Shown here: piece by piece, positions 38,439 to 48,400 of the stretch | How positions within the stretch are numbered: position 1 is the stretch's first letter | Layout of the letters: each line of letters starts with the position of its first letter | NCBI GenBank assembly: GCA_025618425.1 | Contig: CM046846.1 | Coordinates: forward strand, 2,774,642-2,838,641 | Length of the DNA: 64,000 nucleotides | DNA from: Heliocidaris tuberculata | Lineage: Eukaryota > Echinodermata > Echinoidea > Camarodonta > Echinometridae | Direction of reading: 5' to 3' | Translations under genes and position numbers: made by a program | Notes under the pieces: generated by a model | Databases searched by the model: none | What the model was told of the DNA's origin: nothing | Seen by the model: only the letters and a program-made list of their open reading frames with translations

Positions 38439-39555
38439 AGTTTGACTTCACATCATTTCAAGCTCATTGATAAATTGATAAGACATGTATGTGTCTTATT
38501 TTTGGAATCTGTGTTTATCACTATCATAGTCGTTGCTTCAGTTTGAGTAATATAAAACTAAGCAGTTCATCAGGATTGTTTGAGTGAGGGAAAGACTGCT
38601 TATGATATTCTTATTGATTTTATCATCTAACGTTATCATGAGAGCGCAATCATCAACGCTGAATTCTGTTTGGGAGGATCGGCATCTGTAGAAGTAGAAT
38701 ACATCTGAGACAAAGACAAAAGTATGATGATGTTACCATCCGGCACAAAGGTGATTATATCTCGCTCGTCAGGCGACAATTAACCAGGCCCTGCATCCAA
38801 GTGCTTTCTTCCCCCTCCTCATCGTTGGTTTCCCTACCCTCATCATCGCCTGTTCTCCCCACCTCCGTCCCCACGTGAACAAAGGATCAACGCAAACCAT
38901 TCAGTTACCAATTTTCTAGGAAATTGCTCTGAAGTTTGATTAGCTTACCGTCCAATAATAGTGATTGTTCAAACAGTGCAGTCCCATCTATAGTGGATGG
39001 TGTGGTTTCATTGATTCAGTATAATGACGGTTCCTTCTCTGATGTTGTGCAGTGAATAGATTTGGCTTCAAGATCATTTCTTTGTGGTTGTTAGATGGAG
39101 AAGCTCCAAAGTTGGAAAATGACATGGTTGTCATGGTAATCAAAAAGGAAATAGAACTTTGTATGGCCTCATGTCTCTTCAGCACATTATGTCATTTAAT
39201 CACATGAACACTTACGTAGCACCTAAAAATTGGACAGTCTGAAATAACCTCTCTGGACAATCTGAGATATGAATTGCATCTTAGTTTAATATGATATTCA
39301 TGATTTACTGCATACATATAAGTGGATAGAATTTATCGCTTTTTCATGGAAGTGACTTCTCCACAGGGCTAGTGAAGTTACCATAGTAACTCATCTAATG
39401 TGACACCATCCAGTTCTCTTCTTTCTCCATGCCTGATGGATGCCGAAGGTTTCTTCTTAAGTGCTCTGAAGGATTCTCGTAACTCGCTTTCAGTCCTTTT
39501 TGTGTGCAAACTTTGTCAAAACAAGTACCTGGCGACATGAAATTAGGTTTGTGGA

Positions 39556-39663
39556 ATGGCGGAGTATTATGACGACACAGCATACTGGTCATACCTTCTC
39601 TCATTCTGTCGACTCCCTCATCCAGTCGATAATAATCAACACTGCTGTACTCCACATTTACAG
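39556..39663 (+). CDS. Candidate first coding exon of an unrecognised gene
   Basis: The 36-codon exon reads MAEYYDDTAYWSYLLSF, then CRLPHPVDNNQHCCTPHLQ, ending at a consensus donor CAG|GTAATG. An in-frame TAG at 39544-39546, twelve bases before the ATG, supports this ATG as the true start. The context GTGGAATGG has a G at +4. The peptide is acidic and rich in Tyr at its N-terminus, with a pair of Cys near its end. It has no signal peptide or membrane segment and I do not recognise the family. It ends in phase 0, matching the next candidate exon 623 bp downstream. Confidence 0.5.
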
Positions 39664-40286
39664 GTAATGCTTCTATTTCTAGGGATATATAAAACCCATA
39701 CCATAGGAAACTTAAAAAGAAAAGAAAAGGAAAAACAAAAAAACCAACAGAAGCTATTAAGGATGACTTTGGTCTCGGAACTACAATTTACAGAGATTTC
39801 CCCCATAGCCCTACCACCTGTCTTTTCCTTCTTTGGCACAACTTTGTTCAATGTAATTTTGATAAGAGCCCCCTCCCATTACAATATTTCAGTATGTTTT
39901 GAGCAGACCGTATCTGCTTGTAGGCCGTCATGAAAATGTGTACTTCTTGTTCACATGTGTTTCTTCTAACTCTAAACCCTCTTGTGATGTTTGTGTTGTC
40001 CTAATCTGCATACATTTTCATGAAACCTAAGAAACTTGTAGAGTCAAGTATATAAAGAGAATTAATTATGTCTTTGATTGGGCTATTGTGAAACAGCAAG
40101 ATCTATAACACCAGCCGATCCTGATTATTTTTAACAAGGAAAGTTAATGTGAATGTTTTTTGTCAAATATGGGGAGAGCTTTTAGAATGTTTCCCTCACT
40201 AAGTGAGTTGGAGGAACTGGAAATTATGTCTGTATTTATTTGTCTGATGTGAAGTATGGTGATGCTATATTTGTTGTTTTTTGTAG
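39664..40286 (+). other. Predicted intron between the two candidate exons
   Basis: Donor GTAATG at 39664 and acceptor TTTGTTGTTTTTTGTAG ending at 40286, phase 0. AT-rich, with nothing else recognisable. Confidence 0.45.
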
Positions 40287-40376
40287 TACTTTGAGAAGTC
40301 GTCCGATGAAGATGTGAACGCACCTAGGGTTGTTAAAAACCGCAGAAGACGACGACGCAAAAAGAGAAACGTTGAG
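40287..40376 (+). CDS. Candidate internal exon with Arg/Lys-rich motif
   Basis: Thirty codons, read YFEKSSDEDVNAPRVVKN, then RRRRRRKKRNVE. A strong polypyrimidine acceptor precedes it and GAG|GTATAT follows. It is 90 bp, phase 0 at both ends, and joins in frame to the exon ending at 39663, giving 66 residues. The SSDED acidic serine cluster beside a run of Arg/Lys resembles a CK2-type site next to a basic nuclear localisation or RNA/phosphoinositide-binding patch; that role is inference from composition. Codons for the Arg run mix CGC, AGA and CGA, so it is not a microsatellite artefact. The family is not recognised, and downstream exons were not identified with confidence. Confidence 0.55.
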
Positions 40377-40827
40377 GTATATTAACATAGCTGCTTCATA
40401 GAAATATTATGGTCTGTTTGGAGCTAGAAGGGCATTAATTGTTTGCATTACATAGAAGGATATATGCTTTTCTGTCTCTGATGTGATGTTTTTGTTCTTA
40501 TCCGTTAATTGGTACAATATGTAGAACTTTACTTCTTTGTAGAAAGATTTTTCTAGAATGTTGTAGAAAAGGGTAGAATAATTTCTGTGAAGGGTTCTGT
40601 TAGCTGGTAGTTTTGTTTCATGTGTGTGGATTATAAGTGTTAGGATTCTATATTTAGATAGATGCATGTTAGATGGTAGAGGATTTGTACTGTTAGATAT
40701 ATAGCCACATATGGTATTAGAATAGAAGTAAGCTCTAGATGTAAAATGAGCAATCTCTTGTAAATGACATTTTGTTGATGTATTTTGTGGGGTCTAAGAA
40801 ATTTGTTATTGGGAAGAGTTTGAATGA

Positions 40828-40902
40828 GAAGAGAGAGAAAGGAAAAGAGAGGGAATGAGAGAGAGAGAAAGAGAGAGAGAGAAAGAGAGAGAGAGAGGGA
40901 AT

Positions 40903-40934
<32 letters not shown>

Positions 40935-40951
40935 AGAGAGAGAGAGAGAGG
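40828..40951. repeat. GA-rich microsatellite
   Basis: (GA)n with AAAG, GGGAATGA and AAGAG interruptions, about 125 bp. The Ser/Leu-rich minus-strand ORF over it is compositional. Confidence 0.93.
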
Positions 40952-41208
40952 GGGATAGATAGAATAAGGAAGATCAAGTAGTGAATTTCCTGGAGCAATA
41001 TAGAGAGAAGGATGAAATAAACAAAATGGAAGAAATATTCACAGCAAGCTTAATTGGTATTTTATCCAATAAGAGCTATTCTATTTTTGAATGATTTGGA
41101 ATTATGATAAAGAAAAGCAATGTATGAATCGTTGAGTAAATACTAAATTGCATCAACCAATGAACTACAGTGATACACCACATAATGAGGAGAAGCCAAT
41201 GACTGTTA

Positions 41209-41235
41209 TATACAAACACTGAAAGTGTTTGTATA
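41209..41235. repeat. Perfect 12-bp hairpin with 3-nt loop
   Basis: TATACAAACACT (41209-41220), loop GAA, AGTGTTTGTATA (41224-41235). The flanking bases do not continue the symmetry. Confidence 0.75.
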
Positions 41236-43751
41236 AATACGTTGTATCTCAACCATTCCCTTAATTTCTTAATTGCAAAGATCAATATATCCTAACTTCT
41301 ATTACCCCCTGTTCTCTCGATCTCTATGTAAACTGACCTTCTGTAATAGAAATCATCCACACGTTCAAGTTCTCACGGATCTCCAGATAAAACATTGCCA
41401 GTTTGATGGTCACTGGTGGTGACACCGATGGCTCTAACGTATATTGATTGGCTACCCTGTGAAGTTCACTGACCATGTACTGTTCTCTATTTCATGCTCC
41501 AGTGATCAGAGCTTCACGGTCAGTAAGCTGCTGTTGTCATCGGACATGCATGATAGAAAGTATTACATATAACTGGGAGCGGCGTCCACTTTCACAATTA
41601 AAAGGGAAACAAAAATTCAATTGGAATTAATGGATTTGATTAATAGAAAGACATGGCCACTGTTGTGCATTTGGGTGGTTCTATAGATAATTGATTGCAA
41701 GATCAGGGTAGCAATTATTTTCACAAATTTGATTGTAATGAAAAAGTTATATTAAGGATTTTAATGATTTTGACTCAAGAGAAATTTTTAACTAGAAAGT
41801 AACTAGAAAGTTAATAATATGCCATAGATAACTAGATATACATCTGCAGAATTAAAATGGACAAAAAGTACTTGTGTTAGCTGATCTAAGTTCAATGACC
41901 AACATTCATCTATTTCATGCATATTTGATGCTACATTACAATTAAGTTTAATTAAATTCAATATAATTCACTTCAATTTATTGCAAATATGGTAAAAGCA
42001 AATATAATTTTATCAGGTTGTTTCCACATCTTTTGCAGTAGTCTGAATACAAGGTGCAGATATCAGTTGCTAGCTTGCTGCTATGCCAGACAACCCTTTA
42101 TTAGAAGTATTTCAAGAATTACATGTTAAAAGAAATATGTTTAGAGCTATCAACAAAATTGTATTAGAGGTAAAAGTGCAGGATCATGTATGAGTAATAT
42201 ATTAGGAAGTATGTGTGGGATTAGTTAGCAATCTTAATGGCATATCATGTTTAACAACAGTGCCAGATCAGATGTACATTTTCTAATCCTATAGATATGT
42301 GCTGCAGTTCTGTGACCTATGCTGGGCAGAAAAGTGGTAACTCCACTTGTTGAAGTTTGAAAAGATTTGTATTGCTTTTGTTTGGAATACAAGTAATGGA
42401 CATCACAGAAATAACATTTGGAAAGAAATTATAAGACAACCACAAAGAGGAAACTATTCACCCATAACTTGGTATTCAAAGAGGATAACTGATTGATTGA
42501 TTGATTAATTTATTTATTACCACCAACAATATTTGAGTAAAATTCATTTTTATAAACATAAAGAAAAGCATTGGTTGGTAAAAGGGGCGAGATACATGTA
42601 ATAGCACAACATGTGCTAGTTGAGCCTGACCCACACGGCTAATAAAAGAGGATTACACTGAAATATTTTGATCATAGAAACTCCAAATGAATTGAACAAC
42701 TTTCCCAAATAATTGTGTAAAAGTCAATGAATTTTTTGAAAGATGATTAGTTTGACAAATATTTACCATTGTTTGCATTATGAGGTTGTTGATATTGAGC
42801 AAACATTGTGTCATTTGTGTATGACGTAAATCAACGTCATGTATATCTAAAGCAGTGATTTAATGCTTGTATTTGAAGAGTTTGGCACATGTTATGATCC
42901 ATTCACAGTGTATTATTATTATACAGCTGCACATAATACACCTTGTGAAGTTCAGGCTTTAGTCATTAAATCCCCCCTAAAACCTCACACAAGATTTACA
43001 ATGTCCGCTACCTTGGCCAGTAAGATTAATTAATTTCCTCGATCATACATAGGAATACATGCCTGGGACTAAGGCACAGCAAAGGGGCCACTCATCAACA
43101 AGCTTAAATTTCTCATTAATCTCCAGTGTACACTCTTTCATTATCGTTCTTACTGTTTTGAACATGTTACAATAATTTACCTATTTTGTGTATTTTAGTG
43201 CTGAATTTTGCTTCAATTTCATCACATTTTGGAGCTATGTGTGGATCTTTGGGTTGTTTTGTGACTTTTGTGAGTTTAGTTTTCTAAAAAGATCAGCATT
43301 CTTTTTGTATTAAGGGTTTGTGAGTTGAGCAGACAGCATGACTCTGGTGGATTAAATCTGTGGTATGCTCATTGAAAAGGTGAGTGCTTTTACAAATGGA
43401 TATAAAGAGCTTAATCACCAATATGTGATATGTTGTGGTGATAAATGTACAAAGCTTGCCAGGGTGTGTTTTATATCATGGTGTAAGTGGACCCTGGGAT
43501 GTTTGCATGCCTGTGCAATGAGAAGCTGTGATGATTTCTAAAAGAGCTTTTCATCTATATGGCAAAATATTTTAGTTTAGGGGGAGGGTAAGGTTCATAT
43601 TCAAACCAATATTGCAGAGTGTAGTCTGTTTGACCTACTTAAAATGTCTCTTTATTCTAAAAAATATATTGAATCTAGCTATGAAGCTGATAGGAGTTAT
43701 GAAATCGAAGGCTTGTAACACATTGTTAGTATAGAAACATATCAAGGAAGG

Positions 43752-43905
43752 CTAGAGAGAGAGAGAGAGAGAGAAGGGGAGAGCAGGAGAGAGAGGGGAG
43801 GAAGAAAAAGAAAAAGGGTAGTGAGATATAAAACGATAAATAGATAGCAGATTTAATAGAGAGAAAGAGACTCTGAAAAGAGAGAAAGAGAGAGAGAGTG
43901 TGAAA
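43752..43905. repeat. GA-rich low-complexity cluster
   Basis: (GA)n at 43753-43773, then GGGGAGAGCAGGAGAGAG and AAGAAAAAGA. A further (GA)n run lies at about 43858-43900. Confidence 0.88.
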
Positions 43906-44099
43906 GAAATTATAGGATTCATCTATTCATAGGCCTATATTAAAATATTTTGAACTTTATTTATAAGCTCAATTACAGTTCTGTAACAGTCATTTAATAG
44001 TTTATTTTTTGTTGTACATTCAGAAATGTTTTAAACGAAATTTCACACTCTTTCATGTTTATTTTCGTCTATACATGTACATTGTGTGTGTGTGTGTGT

Positions 44100-44277
44100 A
44101 ATTGAGTTTTGACAGACGTCTATCAATCAAATATGATTATTTACATCTGGGACCTACCTTTAACACCACCATCCGAAAGACGTGACCGAGATTCGAACCT
44201 GTGTCCAATCTTTGTCAGTTTGTAGGTGAATACAAAGAGCTGCCCGTAGACGTTACCGCTAGACTAACTCCTGATCC
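44100..44277 (-). mobile_element. tRNA-derived SINE, minus strand
   Basis: Read on the minus strand it starts GGAGTTAGTCTAGCGGTAAC, an A box in a tRNA-like head. About 50 bases on is the B box GGTTCGAATCTC. The body then carries TTTCGGATGGTGGTGTTAAA and GGTCCCAGATG, and the tail is a (CA)n run, seen as TGTGTG just left of 44100. This is the head-body-tail order of a tRNA-derived SINE and differs from the SINE at 6434 in body and tail. No cloverleaf acceptor stem is seen, so it is not a working tRNA gene. Confidence 0.82.
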
Positions 44278-44402
44278 CCTATGTTGCATGTAGCCTGGCT
44301 TCCAGGCTATGAAACTTTTTACCCATCTCAATGAAAGTGAACTCTCTTGCATCTAGATTTTAGAGCATGAAGACTAACCTGTACCATCTCAATGAGGGAA
44401 AA

Positions 44403-44419
44403 GAGAGAGAGAGAGAGAG

Positions 44420-44492
<73 letters not shown>

Positions 44493-44509
44493 TGGGGGGG
44501 GGGGGGGGG
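44403..44509. repeat. (GA)n microsatellite joined to a 16-G tract
   Basis: Pure (GA)n for most of 44403-44490, then AAAGT and an unbroken G run at 44494-44509. Arg/Glu and Ser/Leu ORFs here are artefacts. Confidence 0.97.
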
Positions 44510-45057
44510 AAAGATGGGTTAGTCTCTGCAACCCAGACCCTTTCTCTTTCTCTGTCCTTTTCTCTGTCAAAGGAGGGGAATAACTCTATGCCCGAAAACC
44601 AGACTAGGATTTGTGTATCTGTAATATCGTTCGGCGATGAGAGACAGGATATGTCTTTGCATAGCATGAATGCTGACCTGAATGGATGAACTCCCATAGC
44701 ATAAACATTGATGTTGGCATCAGAAATAAATATTAGGAGGCCCATCTAGGTATCTACCAGAGATGCTGCTGCTGACAGTGGTAAAGTGGTAATATGTATA
44801 GACTCATCCATGGTGTGATACTGGGATGATGCAATATAAATTTCAGATGTGTCACCAAGGAATAGTTATAATAAATTATTCATAATAGCCTAATAATTAT
44901 AGTACTATTAGATTCTTATGTAGTGCATATTTTCTACTATGCTGTGATGCACTTGATGCAGACTTTAAGGTGCTTCCATGTAATCTGGTATCTTTATATG
45001 ATATTCATTTTATTTAATGCAGCCTCTCCTGTAACTTAGTTTTCTCTTTAAATGTAG

Positions 45058-45081
45058 AAAATCAAGGTTAGAAGTATGCAT
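45058..45081 (+). CDS. Possible 24-bp micro-exon (KIKVRSMH)
   Basis: Between an acceptor TTTCTCTTTAAATGTAG (ending 45057) and a perfect donor GTAAGT (45082) lie 24 bases. In phase 0 they encode KIKVRSMH, which would extend the basic stretch of the exon ending at 40376 in frame. The donor sits in a CATGTAAGT context that recurs by chance in this genome (54972 and 56982), which weakens the case. It is too short for homology. Confidence 0.2.
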
Positions 45082-45400
45082 GTAAGTACTTGTCCACTTA
45101 GAGATCCTATTTTTGTAATAACTACATTTGTTTATTCAAAAATTTATTAAGCCTATTATCGGGCATTAACACATTACGCAAACAATTGTCAATTGTAAAA
45201 GATTGGACTTTTACCTTTTGAGAGTTTAGTAAACATGATATTTATGTCATATATAGATATTATAATCTGATTATGTCAATTGTGTATGAATATCAAGAGG
45301 TGATATTTTATTGTTTGAACACTTCCTGATATCGAATGAAGAACACTTGAATTCTGTGAAAACTTCGAAGTGAGAATTAAACTGAACTTCAAAGACTTTG

Positions 45401-45424
45401 AGAGAGAGAGAGAGAGAGAGAAAG
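45401..45424. repeat. Short (GA)n microsatellite
   Basis: About ten GA units. Diverged direct repeats of a TGTGAACATGGGA...CAGTGTTTATGAA type follow at about 45538, 45634 and 45708. Confidence 0.85.
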
Positions 45425-48400
45425 AGACTATTGTTTTAAATTGCATGTGAAGAGTCATTGAATAGCTGATCAAAGAGATGATATGCTATTTTATTTGAAA
45501 CATTGATTGAAACCTCATTTTGATGATACTAAGGCCTAATGTGAACATGGGATGTCAGTGTTTATGAAGAGGAAAGGAACTTAATGAGGGTGAAACGTAG
45601 ATTTAAACATTGTTTTATTGATGACTAAGCCAAATGTGAACATAGGATAGCAGTGTTTATGAAAGGTTAAAATGATTGAAATATCCTTTTAACATTAATC
45701 AGGATGAATATGAACACGAGAAAGCATATTTGTGAAGAGGAAAGGAACTTATTAATGAGTGCCTAAGGTCATTGATAAGCTAGGATATGGAGGATGAGTT
45801 ACCTTGCCTTGAGGATCAACTCGTCTAGAGAGGAAACTGTCGAAGATAGCTCACGTCAGGAGAGACAGAAATGGTATACAGGTGTGGCAGGCAAGCAGAC
45901 AAACTTATAGGCCATTCACACAAGAGGAAATTTAAACAAAATTTGAATAAGAAAGAATTAAAGAAACATATTTGGGGGAAGATCAGCTAGCACCATTTGT
46001 TAAGTGTCAGTCTTCAACGTGGGCATTGCTCGAAGGTACCAAATGTTAGTGGCCTGCCGTATTAGAGTACTCTCATGAAACCATACCCAGTTAAATTCAT
46101 TTTTGGGGATGCATTTCTTGAGCAGTATGATGTTCACACAGGTGATGGACACTGATTCTTGTTTCATTTGAAATGATACTAAAACCTATGCTCTGCCAAT
46201 CAATCATTTATTTATGGTATGGCTACATGTATACATTTTTTGTTTAGATTTGCAATAGGTTTTGCTCATGGGAATGGGAGGGGGGGGGGTATTTTTGATA
46301 ATTTACAGTTACCTGTGATCATCTGTTCTCCATCCCCACCTATCTGGGAAATTAAGTGATACTTGTACAGACAGTGTGATAATCTCTGAGTTTGCGAGAA
46401 GTGATCACATGTCTTTTATGTTTTATTACATTGAGAAGTAAAATAGAAACAAACCTACAAATGCCCAGAAGAAAAGAAAAGAATGGAAATCTCCTGTGGA
46501 ATTTTCCCCATTCGTGCAATCTAATAAAGGCCCCTGAAACACTGATGACATCAAACCAGTCAGTTATGGAACAATTTCTTTTGTCTGTCTGGATAAGTCT
46601 TATTCAATTCTTCTCTCATTTCCTCATGCTTCTCGTCTGCGTCCCAATCGCGCGCTATTCAAAGAATCGGGGGCTCTCATTAAGTTTGCCACGTGCATCC
46701 CAAAACCATAAAGACAAGAGGAAATTGTTGTGTCATCCTGCATTTATCAAGAGAAGTTTTGATATGAAATTGACTGGAAACTCAACATTTTAAGCATTTA
46801 AAGGTATGTCAATACTTAGACTTGTAGAACATATACAAGATAGGATGAGATAGGTGTATCAAGAGTGATCTAACATTGTGCCACTATTTAGAGTAACATA
46901 CCATTATTTCTGTGATTCATTTGTAGTCATCTCTTGGTGAAGAAAGTGCAGTCTCTCGTGAATCGAATGTACTTCTCTTAAACAATGACTATTGTACATA
47001 TCTTGTCATTATTTTCAAGTGTTTCTTTGGAATCAGAAAAGTATATGGTCTAGAAATTTCTGAACAAAATTTCTGTCGGTTCAAAAAATTGTGTCCTTTG
47101 ATGAATTCTTGAATAATATTAGTTAGGCAAATACTTGACACTGCATGTACCTTTTTCAACTTCAGTTGGACAACATTGAGCATATTCTCAGCCAAAACTT
47201 TTAGTTATACATTCACATTCTTGACTAGGATTTTCCTTTCCTAGCAGGAAAAGGGTTACATATATTTCATACTGTCAATGATATTTGCAGTGCCTGTGAA
47301 ATTGGCTTTGACCTCCGATAGACATTAATGGAACTCTAAATTTGAATGATGCAGCTTTTTACATAAATGGAAATCTGGTTTATTTTTGGAGTTGAAGCAT
47401 GACCATTTTTGTTGCCAACTCATTTTCTTTTACATTCACTGCTCATGATGTTGGCTGAATATCCAAAAGATTGGGGGTATTTCTTGGAGAGAGAGAATTA
47501 GTGATACTTTGTTGATAGGATTGAGCTGGGTGGTGTTGAGGTCATGTTGCAGGTAACTAAGGCCTCAGCGGTTACAAACTTTAACTCTGACTTTTCCACA
47601 TTGCAAGCCGTGACGTCCGCTAAGCATCGCGGATTGGGCTGGGTCAGGAAACAATAGATTTGGTCGCTGAAAAGCAAATTTGAGATTTTGTCTGCATCAT
47701 GTCTGCTGTTTGTGTCTCTGAAATCCAGTGATGAGTTATGCTTTTTATTTATTCCAAGAATAGAGTTTCTTCTAATTAAGTGAAATGAAAAAGAATTTGA
47801 GGTAGGCTACTTGAGTCACTAGTATGAATATTTTTAGCATCAGAATGCCAGGAAAGGTGCTCTTTTTAAAAAAATCTCTGGGAAATATGTTTCTCTTGGG
47901 TTAAATGAAGAGAAAATTCTAAGGCATATAAAGTGAAATGCTTTAAAACTTATGTAACAATAGATGTACAATAAAGTTTACTTACATTGACTAACTGTCT
48001 TTTAGTAGAACTTGTCATTTCAATGTTTGAATGTTACTTTATTTTTATCTCAATTTCTGTCTTTCCAAAATTTTAAATTATTTTTCTGTATGAGCTAAAA
48101 TTTGCCAAATGTCTTTGGTTTTCCTTCAGATTAGCATTTATGGGCTCATTGTGAATGTAAATTTTGAATCTTTAGATGCTACATAACTGATGATCTCTTT
48201 AAAAATGTGAAAGTTATTGATGATTCATAGTTCATAGCCTCCCTGGTTGGTTTGGTACGGGATATGAGAAGCTATCCTCAAGCTTCTAGAGTTCAGGTTT
48301 TCAGGAAATAATTAAAAGGACTGTTGTAATAGAAGGTAATGATACAGCCTTTCTCAGAAGTTTATTGATACTTGGTACAAAATTGTTTTGATGACAGATC

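Larger units (their letters stand above)
17781..39555. other. Apparently intergenic region (21.8 kb)
   Basis: No exon of a recognisable family was found on either strand between the Smad 3' end and the ATG at 39556. The repeats and mobile elements that occupy much of it are listed separately. In 19100-20150, 25400-27100, 28030-29100, 29520-31180, 32930-34990 and 35410-36600 I see only AT-rich unique-looking sequence and short unsupported ORFs. A GC-richer, CpG-containing stretch at about 36880-37260 with two ATTGG (inverted CCAAT) boxes could be regulatory for the gene starting at 39556. Confidence 0.6.

Noticed and set aside
43344..43380. Exon-like segment ending in a good GTGAGT donor
   Set aside because: All three frames contain stops before the donor.
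46392..46793. A 133-codon plus-strand ORF
   Set aside because: It opens at TTG and not ATG, shows no domain, and does not match local splice sites; it is taken as chance.
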